Below, piece by piece: positions 11,850 to 21,827 of a stretch of 64,000 bases of DNA (position 1 is the first letter of the stretch; the number at the start of each line of letters is the position of its first letter). The DNA lies in NCBI GenBank assembly GCA_964016875.1, contig OZ024724.1, forward strand, positions 7,240,501 to 7,304,500, read 5' to 3'. A program made the position numbers and the translations under genes. The notes beneath the pieces are model-generated. The model searched no databases, was not told the origin of the DNA, and saw nothing but the letters and a program-made list of their open reading frames with translations. Source of the DNA: Fallopia convolvulus (lineage: Eukaryota > Streptophyta > Magnoliopsida > Caryophyllales > Polygonaceae).

Positions 11850-12080
11850 ATCTTTTTTAATGAAATGAATTGCTGACTTCTGCTCTTGCATGACTTCTAG
11901 TTTTGTTGCTATTATATTTGTAATTGTTGCTGGTTTTATAGGCGATGAGGTTGATGAAACTTGAATTATTATAGTTGAAGTTTTTGCTTGATCTTGGAAT
12001 TTCTTGGTTGGTGTTGATCCTTGCACTTGGGACGCATCCTCATTCTCATTGACTTTTATACACTGCTTTTGAGATGGATC
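11850..12080 (-). pseudogene. gag N-terminal remnant of a Tat-like element
   Basis: The minus strand reads open for 77 codons (DPSQKQCIKVNENED near the start, then a Gln/Thr/Ser-rich stretch). It lies directly inside the LTR remnant at 12090-12564, where gag is expected. No capsid domain is present. The call rests on position and is tentative. Confidence 0.35.
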
Positions 12081-12089
12081 TAGGCCCCT

Positions 12090-12564
12090 AGATTTCGCTA
12101 TAGCGGAGCCTCACTGCGTTAATGATGATGATGATGTAAGAAACGATTATAAATAGAATAGCAAAAGAAATTCATATTAAAGGAATCAAACAATGACTAT
12201 ATCGTTTTAAGTTTACATAGAAGAGTCGATTGAGCAATAGCTCCTTGTATTTCAATAAGCAATAGCAAAGAATGGGATTGAGAGATTTGTAGTCTAAAGC
12301 TTGGATATCGTGTGTCCTCCCTCTTCATTCTCTTGATCTCTTATAATCGTCGACCATCCACGAACCATTGTATTTCACCAGCTAGTAATCTCGTGAATAT
12401 CACGATCAGCATTAATGGCTTAGCCGTTATGGGCGAGTTTCCCGCAAGCCGTTAACTCCTCTTTCCGTATCTTGGCAAGCGTTGAACGAGTGTTTGGGCC
12501 CTTTCCCTTTGTTGAATTGGATCCTCTGACCATAGAATTGGGCCCAAATCGAGACAACCCAACA
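12090..12564 (-). repeat. LTR remnant, Tat-like, minus orientation
   Basis: Read on the minus strand it starts TGTTGGGTTGTC at 12564. It aligns through blocks such as AACGGCTAAGCCATTAATG to the LTR at 59270-59777. The inner boundary is not sharp. The element lies in the opposite orientation to the 59-kb copy. Confidence 0.65.
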
Positions 12565-13062
12565 TTATTTAAGGCTCTTAACCTATAAATTGGATTTATA
12601 TTAGCATTTTGGGGAAAAAATAGGTATATAGTTGATAATTTGGCTATTTGTTAGTTTGACATAATATACATCCTTTAGCATAAATAATTACCATCTACTC
12701 CCTCTATCCCATTTTGTTTGTCCACAAGGACAAACAACACGACAATTAAGAAAGAAAAAAGTGCAGATTAATACTGTGTTCTGCACAGTATGCAGAACAA
12801 TTAATGTAGTAAATAGTGAATATTTGTATAAAAAATGGATTGATCCTCAACACTTTTTTTGACCAATCAGAAACAAGATTCAAAATTTATTAGCCAATAG
12901 AATTTCACAGATTACACACGCACGGATCCACAACTTTTACAAGCTTTAAATAGACAACCAACAACATTAAAGCCACCATTTACATCTTCAAGCTACCAGT
13001 AAAACTAGAGAATTTACAAAGAATATTTAGAAAAAAAAACCAGAGCATCACTGCCTACTGTT

Positions 13063-14657
13063 ATGGCTTCAGGCTTTAACCTTAATGAAGCCGCACTTCC
13101 AGATGATGATGAAGCTAATCAACCCACACACATTCATTTTGATCTTAATAAAGCCCCTATTTTCGAAGATGAGGCCATTAATGAGCAGGGACGAAATCAA
13201 CATCAACTAGAAGATGAGGCCATTAATGAGCAGTGACATAATCAAAATCAAACAGAAGATGAGGCCATTAATGAGCAAGGACATAATCAAAATCAACCAG
13301 AAGTAGGGCAAAGCACACCAGCTCATCATCAGCCATATACAAGCAAGCTCAACAGTGAAAAAAAAATGAACATCATTATGAAGCTTCTAAACATGGCAAA
13401 AAAGGGACAACTTCCAAGGAATGCAATTCAAGCTATAGCAATCCAGTTTAATGTGTCATCGAGGAAAATTTCAAGGCTGTGGAAGACATCTATGCAACAA
13501 GAACAAGGGGGACAGCTTAATTTCAGTACAAATTACCACAAGTGTGGAAGGGAAAAGTTTCAAATTCAGGCGAGTGCAATCACAACAATCAACATGGGGG
13601 ACAAGTCATGCATAAGGGATTTAGCAGCTCAACTTAACATGTCAAAGAGTGCAGTCCACATATTAGTGCAAAGAAAAGTTATAAAGCCACATACAAATCC
13701 ACTACACCCAGGTCTAAGGGAATCAAACATGACCACAAGGTTAGAATGGATATTAAATCTATTGCAAGGGAGTAATCCAGAAAGTAAGAAGCAATATTAC
13801 ACCATGTGCATATTGATGAAAAGTGGTTTCACTTGAGCAAGAAAACATAGAGAGTTTATCTAGTACAGAATGAGAGGGGTGAGTATAGAGTTGCAAGCTC
13901 AAGTAAGTTCATTCCCAAGGTTATGTTCACAACTGCAATAGCAAGGCCTAGATTCAACTCAGAGGGACAGTGCATATTTGATGGGAAAATAGGCATTTTT
14001 CCTTTTACATATCAAGATCCAACAAAGAGAAAATCAAAGAATAGAGAGAAGGGGGCAATTGTAACTAAGCTATTTGAATCAGTCAACAAACAAGTCAAAA
14101 GGCTCATGCTTATTGATCATATCATTCCAACCATAAAGAAGAAATGGCCACAACATGCAGGACACAAGGTCATTTTCATCCAACAAGACAATGCAAAGGC
14201 ACACATAACTCAAGAGGATGCAGAGTGGCAGTAAGTATACAAACAAGAGGATTTCACATTCATTTTAATTCAACAACCACCCAACAGTCCATATTTAAAC
14301 ATCTTAGACCTGGGGTTTTTCAAAAGCATCCAATCACTTATGCACAAGAAAATGCCAAAGAATATTGAGCACATGCTAGAGGTTGTACATCAAGCTTTCT
14401 ATGAGCTAGACCCAATAACATTAAGTAATGTATGGCTCACATTGCAATATTGCATGAATGAGATACTCAAGGTCAATGGGAGCAATGACTATGATGTGCC
14501 ACATGTGCGGAAAAATAGACTAAGAGCCCAAGGGAATCTACCAGCTCAAGTAGAAGCACCTTATTGGGCTGTTATGCAAGCATGGGAAAAAGTTCATGGG
14601 GTTGCACAGACACAGGGGACTCAAACAACACATGGTGAGCAAGACAATGAGGAATAA
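13063..14657 (+). pseudogene. Mariner-like transposase, DD39D type (broken)
   Basis: The frame starts at the ATG at 13063 (MASGFNLNEAAL) and meets a TGA at 13234-13236 inside a 45-bp repeat. It then continues through helix-turn-helix-like DNA-binding segments (SSRKISRLWK, LNMSKSAVHILVQRK). A frame change near 13800-13806 precedes the first catalytic motif (HIDEKWF, near 13809). Stops follow at about 13848 and 14232. The second Asp is in QQDNAKAH near 14190. The third is in ILDLGFF, 39 residues later, matching the plant DD39D class. The usual Asp of NSPD is Tyr here (TAT). The C-terminal part ends at 14657. At least one frameshift and three stops make it a pseudogene. Confidence 0.88.
13165..13299 (+). 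repeat. 45-bp in-frame tandem repeat, three copies
   Basis: Three exact-length 45-bp units encode EDEAINEQG(R/H)NQ repeats near the transposase N-terminus. The middle unit has TGA at 13234-13236 where its neighbours have GGA. Confidence 0.95.
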
Positions 14658-14894
14658 ACTCAAGTAGATGATAGCCAATATATTTAGGTTTAGGTAAGAT
14701 ATGTAATAAGCTATTTTGTGTACATGATAAGCTCTTTTTGTAAATGAATATGTGTAATGGCAGGTCAATGAAGCATCAGAAATGTAAGACCATCAATATA
14801 TTTTGGCATCTTTTTGAAAATGCAAAGTGTAAAAAGTCAAGACAAACATGGCAAGTGCAAACACTGACTATGCAAGCTAAAGTCAAAACACATA

Positions 14895-15433
14895 AATATT
14901 GATTTACAAAGAATAATCTCAGATGTCTCCATAACCATCATTGAGACAAATTACATGCACAAAACCTATACATGCAAAGGCCGCATTCAACCATAATTAA
15001 GGTTGGTTTCCTAATGCATATACAAACAAGTGCATATATTGAATTTGCCTCTCAGTGCTCATAAGACTTCATCATTGATTTTCATAAAATTTCTCAAATG
15101 TCCCCATAACCATCATTGACACAAAATCAAAGCACAAAACCTAAATATGCAAAGGCCTCATTCAACCATAATTAAGATTGGTTTCCTAATGCATGCAAAG
15201 GAAATTGCAAAAATGAAATTGCATCTCAGTTTTCATGAAGAATTCATCATTGATTTTCATAAAAAATCTCAGATCTCCCCATACAATCATTAACACAAAG
15301 TCAAAGCAAAAACCTAAATATGCAATGGCCTCATTCAACCATAATTAAGGTTGGTTTTCTAATGCATGCAAAGGCAAGTGCATAAATGAATTTGCATCTC
15401 AGTTTTAATGAAGATTTCATCATTGAAAAAATA
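14895..15433. repeat. ~174-bp tandem repeats inside the mariner-like element
   Basis: Three diverged units share cattcaaccataattaa at 14984, 15159 and 15332. They are non-coding and lie between the transposase and a purine-rich tract. Confidence 0.85.
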
Positions 15434-15484
15434 TAAATACAACAGAACAAATAAGGTTTGTGCATGAACAACGTCAGGGGACTC

Positions 15485-16250
15485 AAAAATAGAGAGAGAG
15501 CGAGAGATTGAGAGCAAAAAAACAGAGAGATGAAATGAACACGAGCTTGCAAAAAAAGGAGCGATTTAGAGCAAAACAGAGAGAGGAATATCGAGATCCA
15601 AAGAATGAACACCAACTTGGACAAAAAAAGAGAAAAATGAGAGATCTAGAGCAAAACATAGAGAGGAAAGTCGATATCCAAAGAATGAACAAGAGATCTT
15701 GACAAACTACAAAGAGATCGATAATAATAGAGTGAAAATGAGAGATTCAAAGAAAAAACGAGAGATTGAAAGCAAAAACGAAAAAAGGGGTATCTCTTGT
15801 TGAAAGCAATCTATAGATCTGGAGATTCAAAGCAAAAATCGAGAGATTCGAACCCAAAAAAAAGAGGAAAATCAAGATCCAAAGACGAAGCACTAGATAT
15901 TGTCAACATTCAAAGCGATCGAAGAAAAAAAGCGACAAATCGAGAGAGTCAAAGCAAAAACGAGAGAGGAAAAATTGAGATCTAGAGATTTAGAGGAAAA
16001 ATCGAGAGAAATTGAGAGATCAAGAGTGAAAACAAGAGATTATCATACCTTTATGAGAGATCGAGAGCTTGAGAGCAAACACCGAACACCACAAGAAAAA
16101 ACCGAAGACAGATCTGAAGAAAGCTCCACAAAAATCGACAACTCTTCTCAAGGATGGAGAACGTTCGAGCAATCCAAAGCTCAATCTAGATGTGTGATGA
16201 GAGAATCGAAAGAAACATAGAGAAATCGAGAGCGTTCTTGATATATCGAG
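15485..16250. repeat. Purine-rich GAGAGAT/GAAAAA tract
   Basis: This is about 770 bases of purine-rich DNA built from variants of gagagattgagagcaaaaa. The open frames across it are composition artefacts of the purine strand. Confidence 0.8.
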
Positions 16251-16574
16251 AGGGAGAAGACACAAGAGAGTGGCGGTCAGATGGAAATGAGGGCAAATAG
16301 GGTTAGAGAAGAGCTTTCTAGAGAAAGTGAGATGGGCATAATTTTGGGTTAGAGAAGAGCAATCAAATGGATCAATCCATTTGATTGCTTTCCCAACTCC
16401 ACAATGGTGAACTCAATTTCTGGATTTGGATATTGCCCATAATTCGAACCCATTTGCTTGCTTTTTCTTTTTCTTTTTTTTTTGATGTTTTTTGCTTGCC
16501 TTTTCATTTAAACAAAAAAATGGAAAAATCCAAAAAATGGAAAATGTGGAAAAAATGGATAATGGATTAAAAAT

Positions 16575-17055
16575 GGACAATTTATTGGAAAATGTTGTTT
16601 TAATGTTGATAAAAAAATGGAATAAATTGGATTAATATTTCACCATTGCAATTTGTATTTTTAAGGTTAACAAATTTGCAAAAAAAAAGGACAATGTATT
16701 GCAAAATTTGGTTTTTAATGTTGATAAAAAAAGTGGAATAAATTGGAAAATGCAATATTTCACCATTGCAATTTGTATTTTTAAGGTTAACAAATTTGCA
16801 AAAAAAAAAGGACAATGTATTGGAAGTTTTTTTTAATGTTGATAAAAAAAGTGGAATAAATTTGAAAATGCAATATTTCACCATTGCAATTTGTATTTTT
16901 AAGGTTAACAAATTTGCAAAAAAAGGACAATGTCTGGACAATTTTGTTTTAATGTTGATAAAAAAAATTGGAAAAAATTGGAAAATGCAATATCTAACCA
17001 TTGCAATTTGTATTTTTTAGGTTAACAAATTTGCAAGAAAATAGACAATGCAATT
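16575..17055. repeat. ~118-bp tandem repeats near the right end of the mariner-like element
   Basis: Four AT-rich units share caccattgcaatttgtat near 16641, 16761, 16879 and 16997. Confidence 0.9.
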
Positions 17056-17419
17056 TTATTGTTGAATGTTGAAAAAAAATGGATAACAAAGTTGAATTCT
17101 TAAAAATGGATGGATTAAAAAAATGGGTTGTGTATGATGAAATTTAATTGAGGTAGGAGAAGATGAATAGTTGATGGGATGGAAAGAGAAAAAATGGGTA
17201 AAAATAAAAAGTGGGTAAAAGTGATATTGGTTGAGGGTATTTTTGTAAGAAATGTATAAATAAAAAAGGAAAGGGGGGAAATTACGACAAACATTTCCGG
17301 ACACCCGAAATGGAATACTGGACAAACAAAAAGGGGAGGGAGGGAGTATTAAGTATGTCCTAACTCCTAAATAGCTATGGCTAAATTATTAACTCGCCCA
17401 AAGAGGATTAAGGAATTTT

Positions 17420-18270
17420 TTCGAAGGGCAATCCTGGACTGGATGGTGGCGGTGGTTTGCATAGGGACCATGAAGGTAATTTTCTCCATGGCTTTACTTT
17501 CCTTTGTGGCAGTTGCTTGGCGCTAAGAGCTGAATTGTGTGTTACAAAATACGAACCCGGAAATTTCATTAACACAATTCCAACACTCGGTTTTTCTCGT
17601 ACAACACACAAATTGCCTTTATGTGTGTTTACACAGGCATTACATTCGCCTATAACTACCCGGGAGACATTACCTTCGCTCTCGTTACAATTCCGGAACA
17701 ATACCTTCGTTCCGATCACCCGGGGCAATGCCTTTGCCCTCCCATTTTACATCGCTCATACGTCTATTTATATGAGATTACAATAACTGTCATAGACTAA
17801 TAAGTAACAACCGCCTAGAACGACAGTTATTTAACTAACTTTCTATTTAATTAATAATAAATCAAATTTAATTTCCAACATTGTGGGCTCTCTTTCATGG
17901 AATTAAAGAGGGAATTTCAATTGGCCTCTCCCATTTGATGGTTGAATCTGATTCTGCCACTGCAATCTCTCTATTGTGTTCAGATTTACCAGCTACTCAC
18001 CCTGACTTTTATCTTCTCCAACAGTGCAAGCAGCTGCTCGAGACAACCAGTATGGATTTTCAGTTTGCTCACGTCCCTCGCCTTGCCAACTCTACTGCTG
18101 ATCATCTAGCTAATCTTGCTTTAACTAGTAATTTAAGTTTCAATAAGGTCTATGAACCACCTTTGTCTTTGGTTACTTTTATGTCTAATGACTTGGCTGA
18201 TGTGCTGTAAACTTTCGTTGCTACAAGTTTAATATATCCAGGGCTTAGCCCTCTCCCTTTTTGATCAAAA
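17420..18270 (+). pseudogene. L1 LINE 3' end: RNase H domain and tail, interrupted
   Basis: Coding similarity to the C-terminal RNase H of plant L1 elements begins near 17420 (GLDGGGGLHRDHEGNF). It reaches ALRAEL at 17536 and resumes after the solo LTR as WALFHGIKEG, then VESDSA and HVPRLANSTADHLANLAL, with a stop at 18208-18210. The tail 'ccagggcttagccctctccc' and an A-rich end near 18270 match a LINE 3' terminus. The usual catalytic positions (DG, E, SDS, AD) are recognisable. Only the 3' part of the LINE is present, which is common after abortive reverse transcription. Confidence 0.8.
17540..17880. mobile_element. Solo LTR, 341 bp, inserted in the L1 RNase H
   Basis: It starts TGTTACAAAA and ends TTTCCAACA. 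A 5-bp duplication, ttgtg, flanks it at 17535-17539 and 17881-17885. Removing the LTR and one duplication makes the RNase H frame continuous. No internal element region is present, so it is a solo LTR. Its family is not certain; length and ends fit a Copia element. Confidence 0.85.
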
Positions 18271-19125
18271 ATAGGAATTTTTCCAAAACTGGGTTTATTG
18301 GAAAAATAAATTCTGAAAATAGGCTAGGCAAAAAACAATTTATCAACATAGGTTGGCTTTCACGTTCGGTAGAGTGTTACGTTGTTTCAACCATCGACTT
18401 ACCTTCAAACTTATGGATACAGAGACCCACATGACTGCATACACTATCAATTTATTTCATACACTTTTTTTTTTGTTTTTAAAAAAGTAAAAAAAGTTGA
18501 AGCTATTTTTCAAATCATTTTCTATGTATATATTTTTATATATTGAAAACCTTGTACGTACACTACCATTGTAGTATAAAACTAAACTTTAAAAATAAAA
18601 AAATAATACATAGAATTTCTTAACAATATTGATTTTAAAATAATACATATTTTTTTTATCATTGTCACCCCAGTTCAGCGAAGAGCTTTGCTACATCAAA
18701 CGCCTATCGCGAGGGCCCCTTTATTTTTGGGTGGGATCTGCTCTCCCAACAAGTTCATTTCTCTAAATAATAATTTCTTTAGAATTATAAGAAAAATTAC
18801 GTTTGGTAATCCCTATTTTTTTTATTTTGCTTGGTATCTAAAAACACTAATATAATTTTTTATTTATATAGTACATTTTGTAAATTTATTTTAATAATTT
18901 CTAAATAAGAATTGTGTTTTAAATTAATATAATTTTATTTAGAAAACAAACAACTTTTTTTATTATCTAACGAAAATTAGCATTTATGGTATGAACTAAA
19001 TTGATTCAAGAGTTTGAAATTGCTATTTGGAATAATTTGTTTTCTTCACGGTACTAACCGAAAAAGGAAAAAAAATCAAATATACTAAATAGAATTCTCC
19101 TTACATATTTGAAAGTAAATATGTA

Positions 19126-20659
19126 CTAGTTTTACCCGTCGTACCATGTACGACTACGATTCAATATTTTATAGAAAATATAAATAAGATATTAATAAAC
19201 AAATAAAAATATAATATAAACTTTAATAAGTAATTTATTGCTCATAGAATGTATATAATTTTTAATCAAATATTATATTCTTCATATTTTATTACTTTTC
19301 ATGTACGTAAATTTAGTGTTTATCAAATATTTCAATATATCTATTAAATACTTTATTATCTATTTTTAGTAATTTTAAACATTATAATATTTATCATTAG
19401 TTTTTTATAAAAGAAAATCACTATTATATAAATTTATCAAAGATATATGCTAAAGTATTTATATTTATTTTAAGGTATTTTAAATATTTTATCTTTAATT
19501 TTAAATAATTGTATAAGGAAGCTTTCAAAGAATATTAGTATATTAAATAGATATTTGTTTGATTTTTGAGATAAATTTAAATAGTTAAAAGGAATTTAAT
19601 AGAAAGAAGTTATAATATTAAAAATAAAAATTAATTTTTTAAATATGAGGTGGGGGTAAAATCATTCAGGCGGCTCGAAAAGGTACATCTTTAATATATA
19701 GTTATAGATATTAACTATTTTAATTATTTTAAACATTATAAGTATTTATCATTAATTTTTTTATTACAAAAGAAAAATATATCTATAAATAAATTCGTGA
19801 AAAGACATCATGCTAAAAGATAAAAGATATTTATACTTATCTTTATTATCTTTAATTTTAAATAATTGTATAAGGAAGTTTTCAAAAGATATTGTTATAC
19901 TAAATAGATATTTTTTTGATGTTAAAGATAGATTTAAATATTTAAAGAAAATTTGAAAAGAAAAAAGTTAAAATATTAGGAATAAAAATTAATTTTATAA
20001 ATTTGAGGTGGGGCCAGAATCGTTTTGGTGGCTCGAAAAGGGACAACTTTAATATATAGTTATAGATTCTAATTAAACTTGTCAAAATCCTAATCCAACT
20101 CACAAACCCGACCCAATCTGTCCAAAGATTTTTTTTCAATATCTAGATAATTATTTGTCTAAATTGAATTTTAATAAAAAAAATTGCAATATCTTTTCCT
20201 TAATTTTCTTTTTGACTTATTTGTGTAAATATTGAAGTTTTTTATCTTTAAATATTTGAATCTTTATTCATATTTTTTCATCTTTTCTTATAATTATATT
20301 TTTCACTTTTTATTTAAAAGATTTTTAAAGAATTGAATTTGATTAAAATATTATAAGAATCTATATTATTTTTTCTTTTTTATCTATTTTTGCCAAATAT
20401 TTTTAAAATTGAATTATTCTAACTAAAATAAATTTATTTATATTTTTCCAAAAATCAATTAGAATTTAGCCACCAAAATCATATTGGGCTCACCTTAATA
20501 ATTTTGGCTTCGTCTCACATTATATCAATTGTAAAATTTTATATAAATTTTTTTCTAATAAACAAAATTTTTTATTTTATATTAAATTAAAATCTATTTA
20601 TTAAATATATAAAAGTATTAAATCAATATAGTCGTGCATGGTAAGACGGGTATGACTAG
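19126..20659. mobile_element. Pair of outward-facing Helitron-like 3' termini
   Basis: The left edge (minus strand) has a perfect hairpin at 19138-19154 (GTCGTAC, 3-nt loop, GTACGAC), then 8 nt, then CTAG at 19126-19129. The right edge (plus strand) has a similar but imperfect hairpin at 20631-20647 and CTAG at 20656-20659. A hairpin followed by CTAG-T is the Helitron 3' signature. The two edges are also near inverted copies of each other, so this could instead be an inverted-repeat miniature element. Confidence 0.45.
19370..20070. repeat. ~350-bp direct duplication
   Basis: Two AT-rich copies each end with a ggtggg...ggctcgaaaagg block followed by aatatatagttatagat, near 19665-19711 and 20005-20069. 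Confidence 0.8.
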
Positions 20660-21146
20660 TATATAATATATACATAAAAAATGATTTACAAAATAACTTT
20701 AAGAAAATTACACTATAAACGCTAAAATAAAAGTGTAAAAAACTAATTGTGATACTGCATTTACATGTGGGTCTTTGGGCTAAATGTAAAGTCGCAAGTT
20801 GAAACAACGTAGCACTACCCGAAGCTGTATGCCAGCCTAAATTGTTTTTTGCCGAGCCTACTTTCAGAGTTAAATTTTCCCATAAGCCCAGTTTCGAAAA
20901 AAATTCAAGGATTAAGCTCTAGTAATAGGAAGGGAAAAAAACCTTTGTAATACTTTTTTTTTTAGTAGACCCTTTCTTTACCTTATTATACCAACGGATA
21001 TGGACGAAGCGACGAAGAAAAGCATATCTTACTAGCCTCCAATTAATGGTCATCTCAGACCACTTATAATATATAGTGTGCACCACCAAATGAATCAAAT
21101 TCTATTATGAAGTGCCATGGTTGCGAAAACATGAAAGACATGTGGG

Positions 21147-21523
21147 CAGTCAGTGGCGGGGCATGTAGGGCCCAGTGGGAGCTAAAAATAAATAAAATAT
21201 ATAAAATAATATTATTAGTGTAAAAAGTGTAAAAAATATTAATTAGTATTATATATATTAGTGATTAAACATTTTTTTGGTAAAGATTAGTAATTAAACA
21301 TGTACTATATATATTATTAAATATAGTCACGGTATCCATCTTTCAACTAGCAAATATGTTTTTTATGAAAAAAGGGTCTTATATATAAAAAATTTAATTT
21401 TTATACAGAAAAATACAAAATTTTATTAAAAAATACAAATTTTTTCATAAAAATTTTTTTTTATATAGAAAAATACAGTTTTTTTTATAACCACCCCACT
21501 GGGACAAATTTCTGACTGTCGTG
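21147..21523. mobile_element. hAT-type miniature element, 377 bp
   Basis: The 8-bp duplication catgtggg (21139-21146 and 21524-21531) flanks an AT-rich insertion. Its ends are related inverted repeats: CAGTCAGTGGCGGGGC on the left, and CACGACAGTCAG on the reverse of the right end, with a shared CCAGTGGG. It has no coding capacity. It lies about 300 bp upstream of the lipase start codon. Confidence 0.75.
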
Positions 21524-21827
21524 CATGTGGGTGTGTAATCTTTGTACAGATGAAGCCTTTGCCTTTTTTATCCTTTTCTCAAATAAGCTACAAAACAAAA
21601 AGACTCAAAGAACAAATAATGAAGAAAAGTGAACTATATACAACAGCATCTGATTCTTTCCTTCAATCTTGGAACTATTATAATTCTATAGTAAAAGCAA
21701 AAACAACCCAGATTAAGACACTTCTTGCACACTTGTACATCTTGCCCTTGAGAAGTTCATCTCCCTGTTTATTTATCCACACAGAAAACTAACTTCTTGA
21801 ACTCCTCTCAAGAACAAGCTAAACAAC

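Larger units (their letters stand above)
12698..17346 (+). mobile_element. Mariner-like element (plant Tc1/mariner), 4.65 kb
   Basis: The left end reads CTCCCTCTATCCCATTTTG and the right end is its near inverted complement (GGACAAACAAAAAGGGGAGG). TA duplications flank it at 12696-12697 and 17347-17348. The Stowaway-like CTCCCT ends and TA target are those of plant mariner-like elements. A transposase gene occupies 13063-14657. The remaining 2.7 kb is filled by three different tandem arrays, which makes the element long for its family. The transposase is broken, so the copy could only move with enzyme supplied elsewhere. Confidence 0.92.
18273..20906. mobile_element. Element with ~150-170-bp terminal inverted repeats (Mutator-like, non-autonomous)
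   Basis: 18273-18440 and 20757-20906 are inverted copies of each other. Shared blocks include aggcaaaaaacaattt, gttgtttcaac and agacccacatg. Long inverted ends without a transposase fit a non-autonomous Mutator-like element. I did not find a convincing 9-bp target duplication. The interior is AT-rich, with a ~350-bp direct duplication and two Helitron-like termini. Confidence 0.65.

Noticed and set aside
15483..16265. Several Arg/Lys/Glu-rich and Ser/Leu-rich open frames
   Set aside because: Purine-tract composition inside the mariner-like element; no start context or domain.
18660..18760. GC-richer patch (gcgaagagctttgct, atcgcgagggcccc)
   Set aside because: Too short to assign and no frame or motif recognised.
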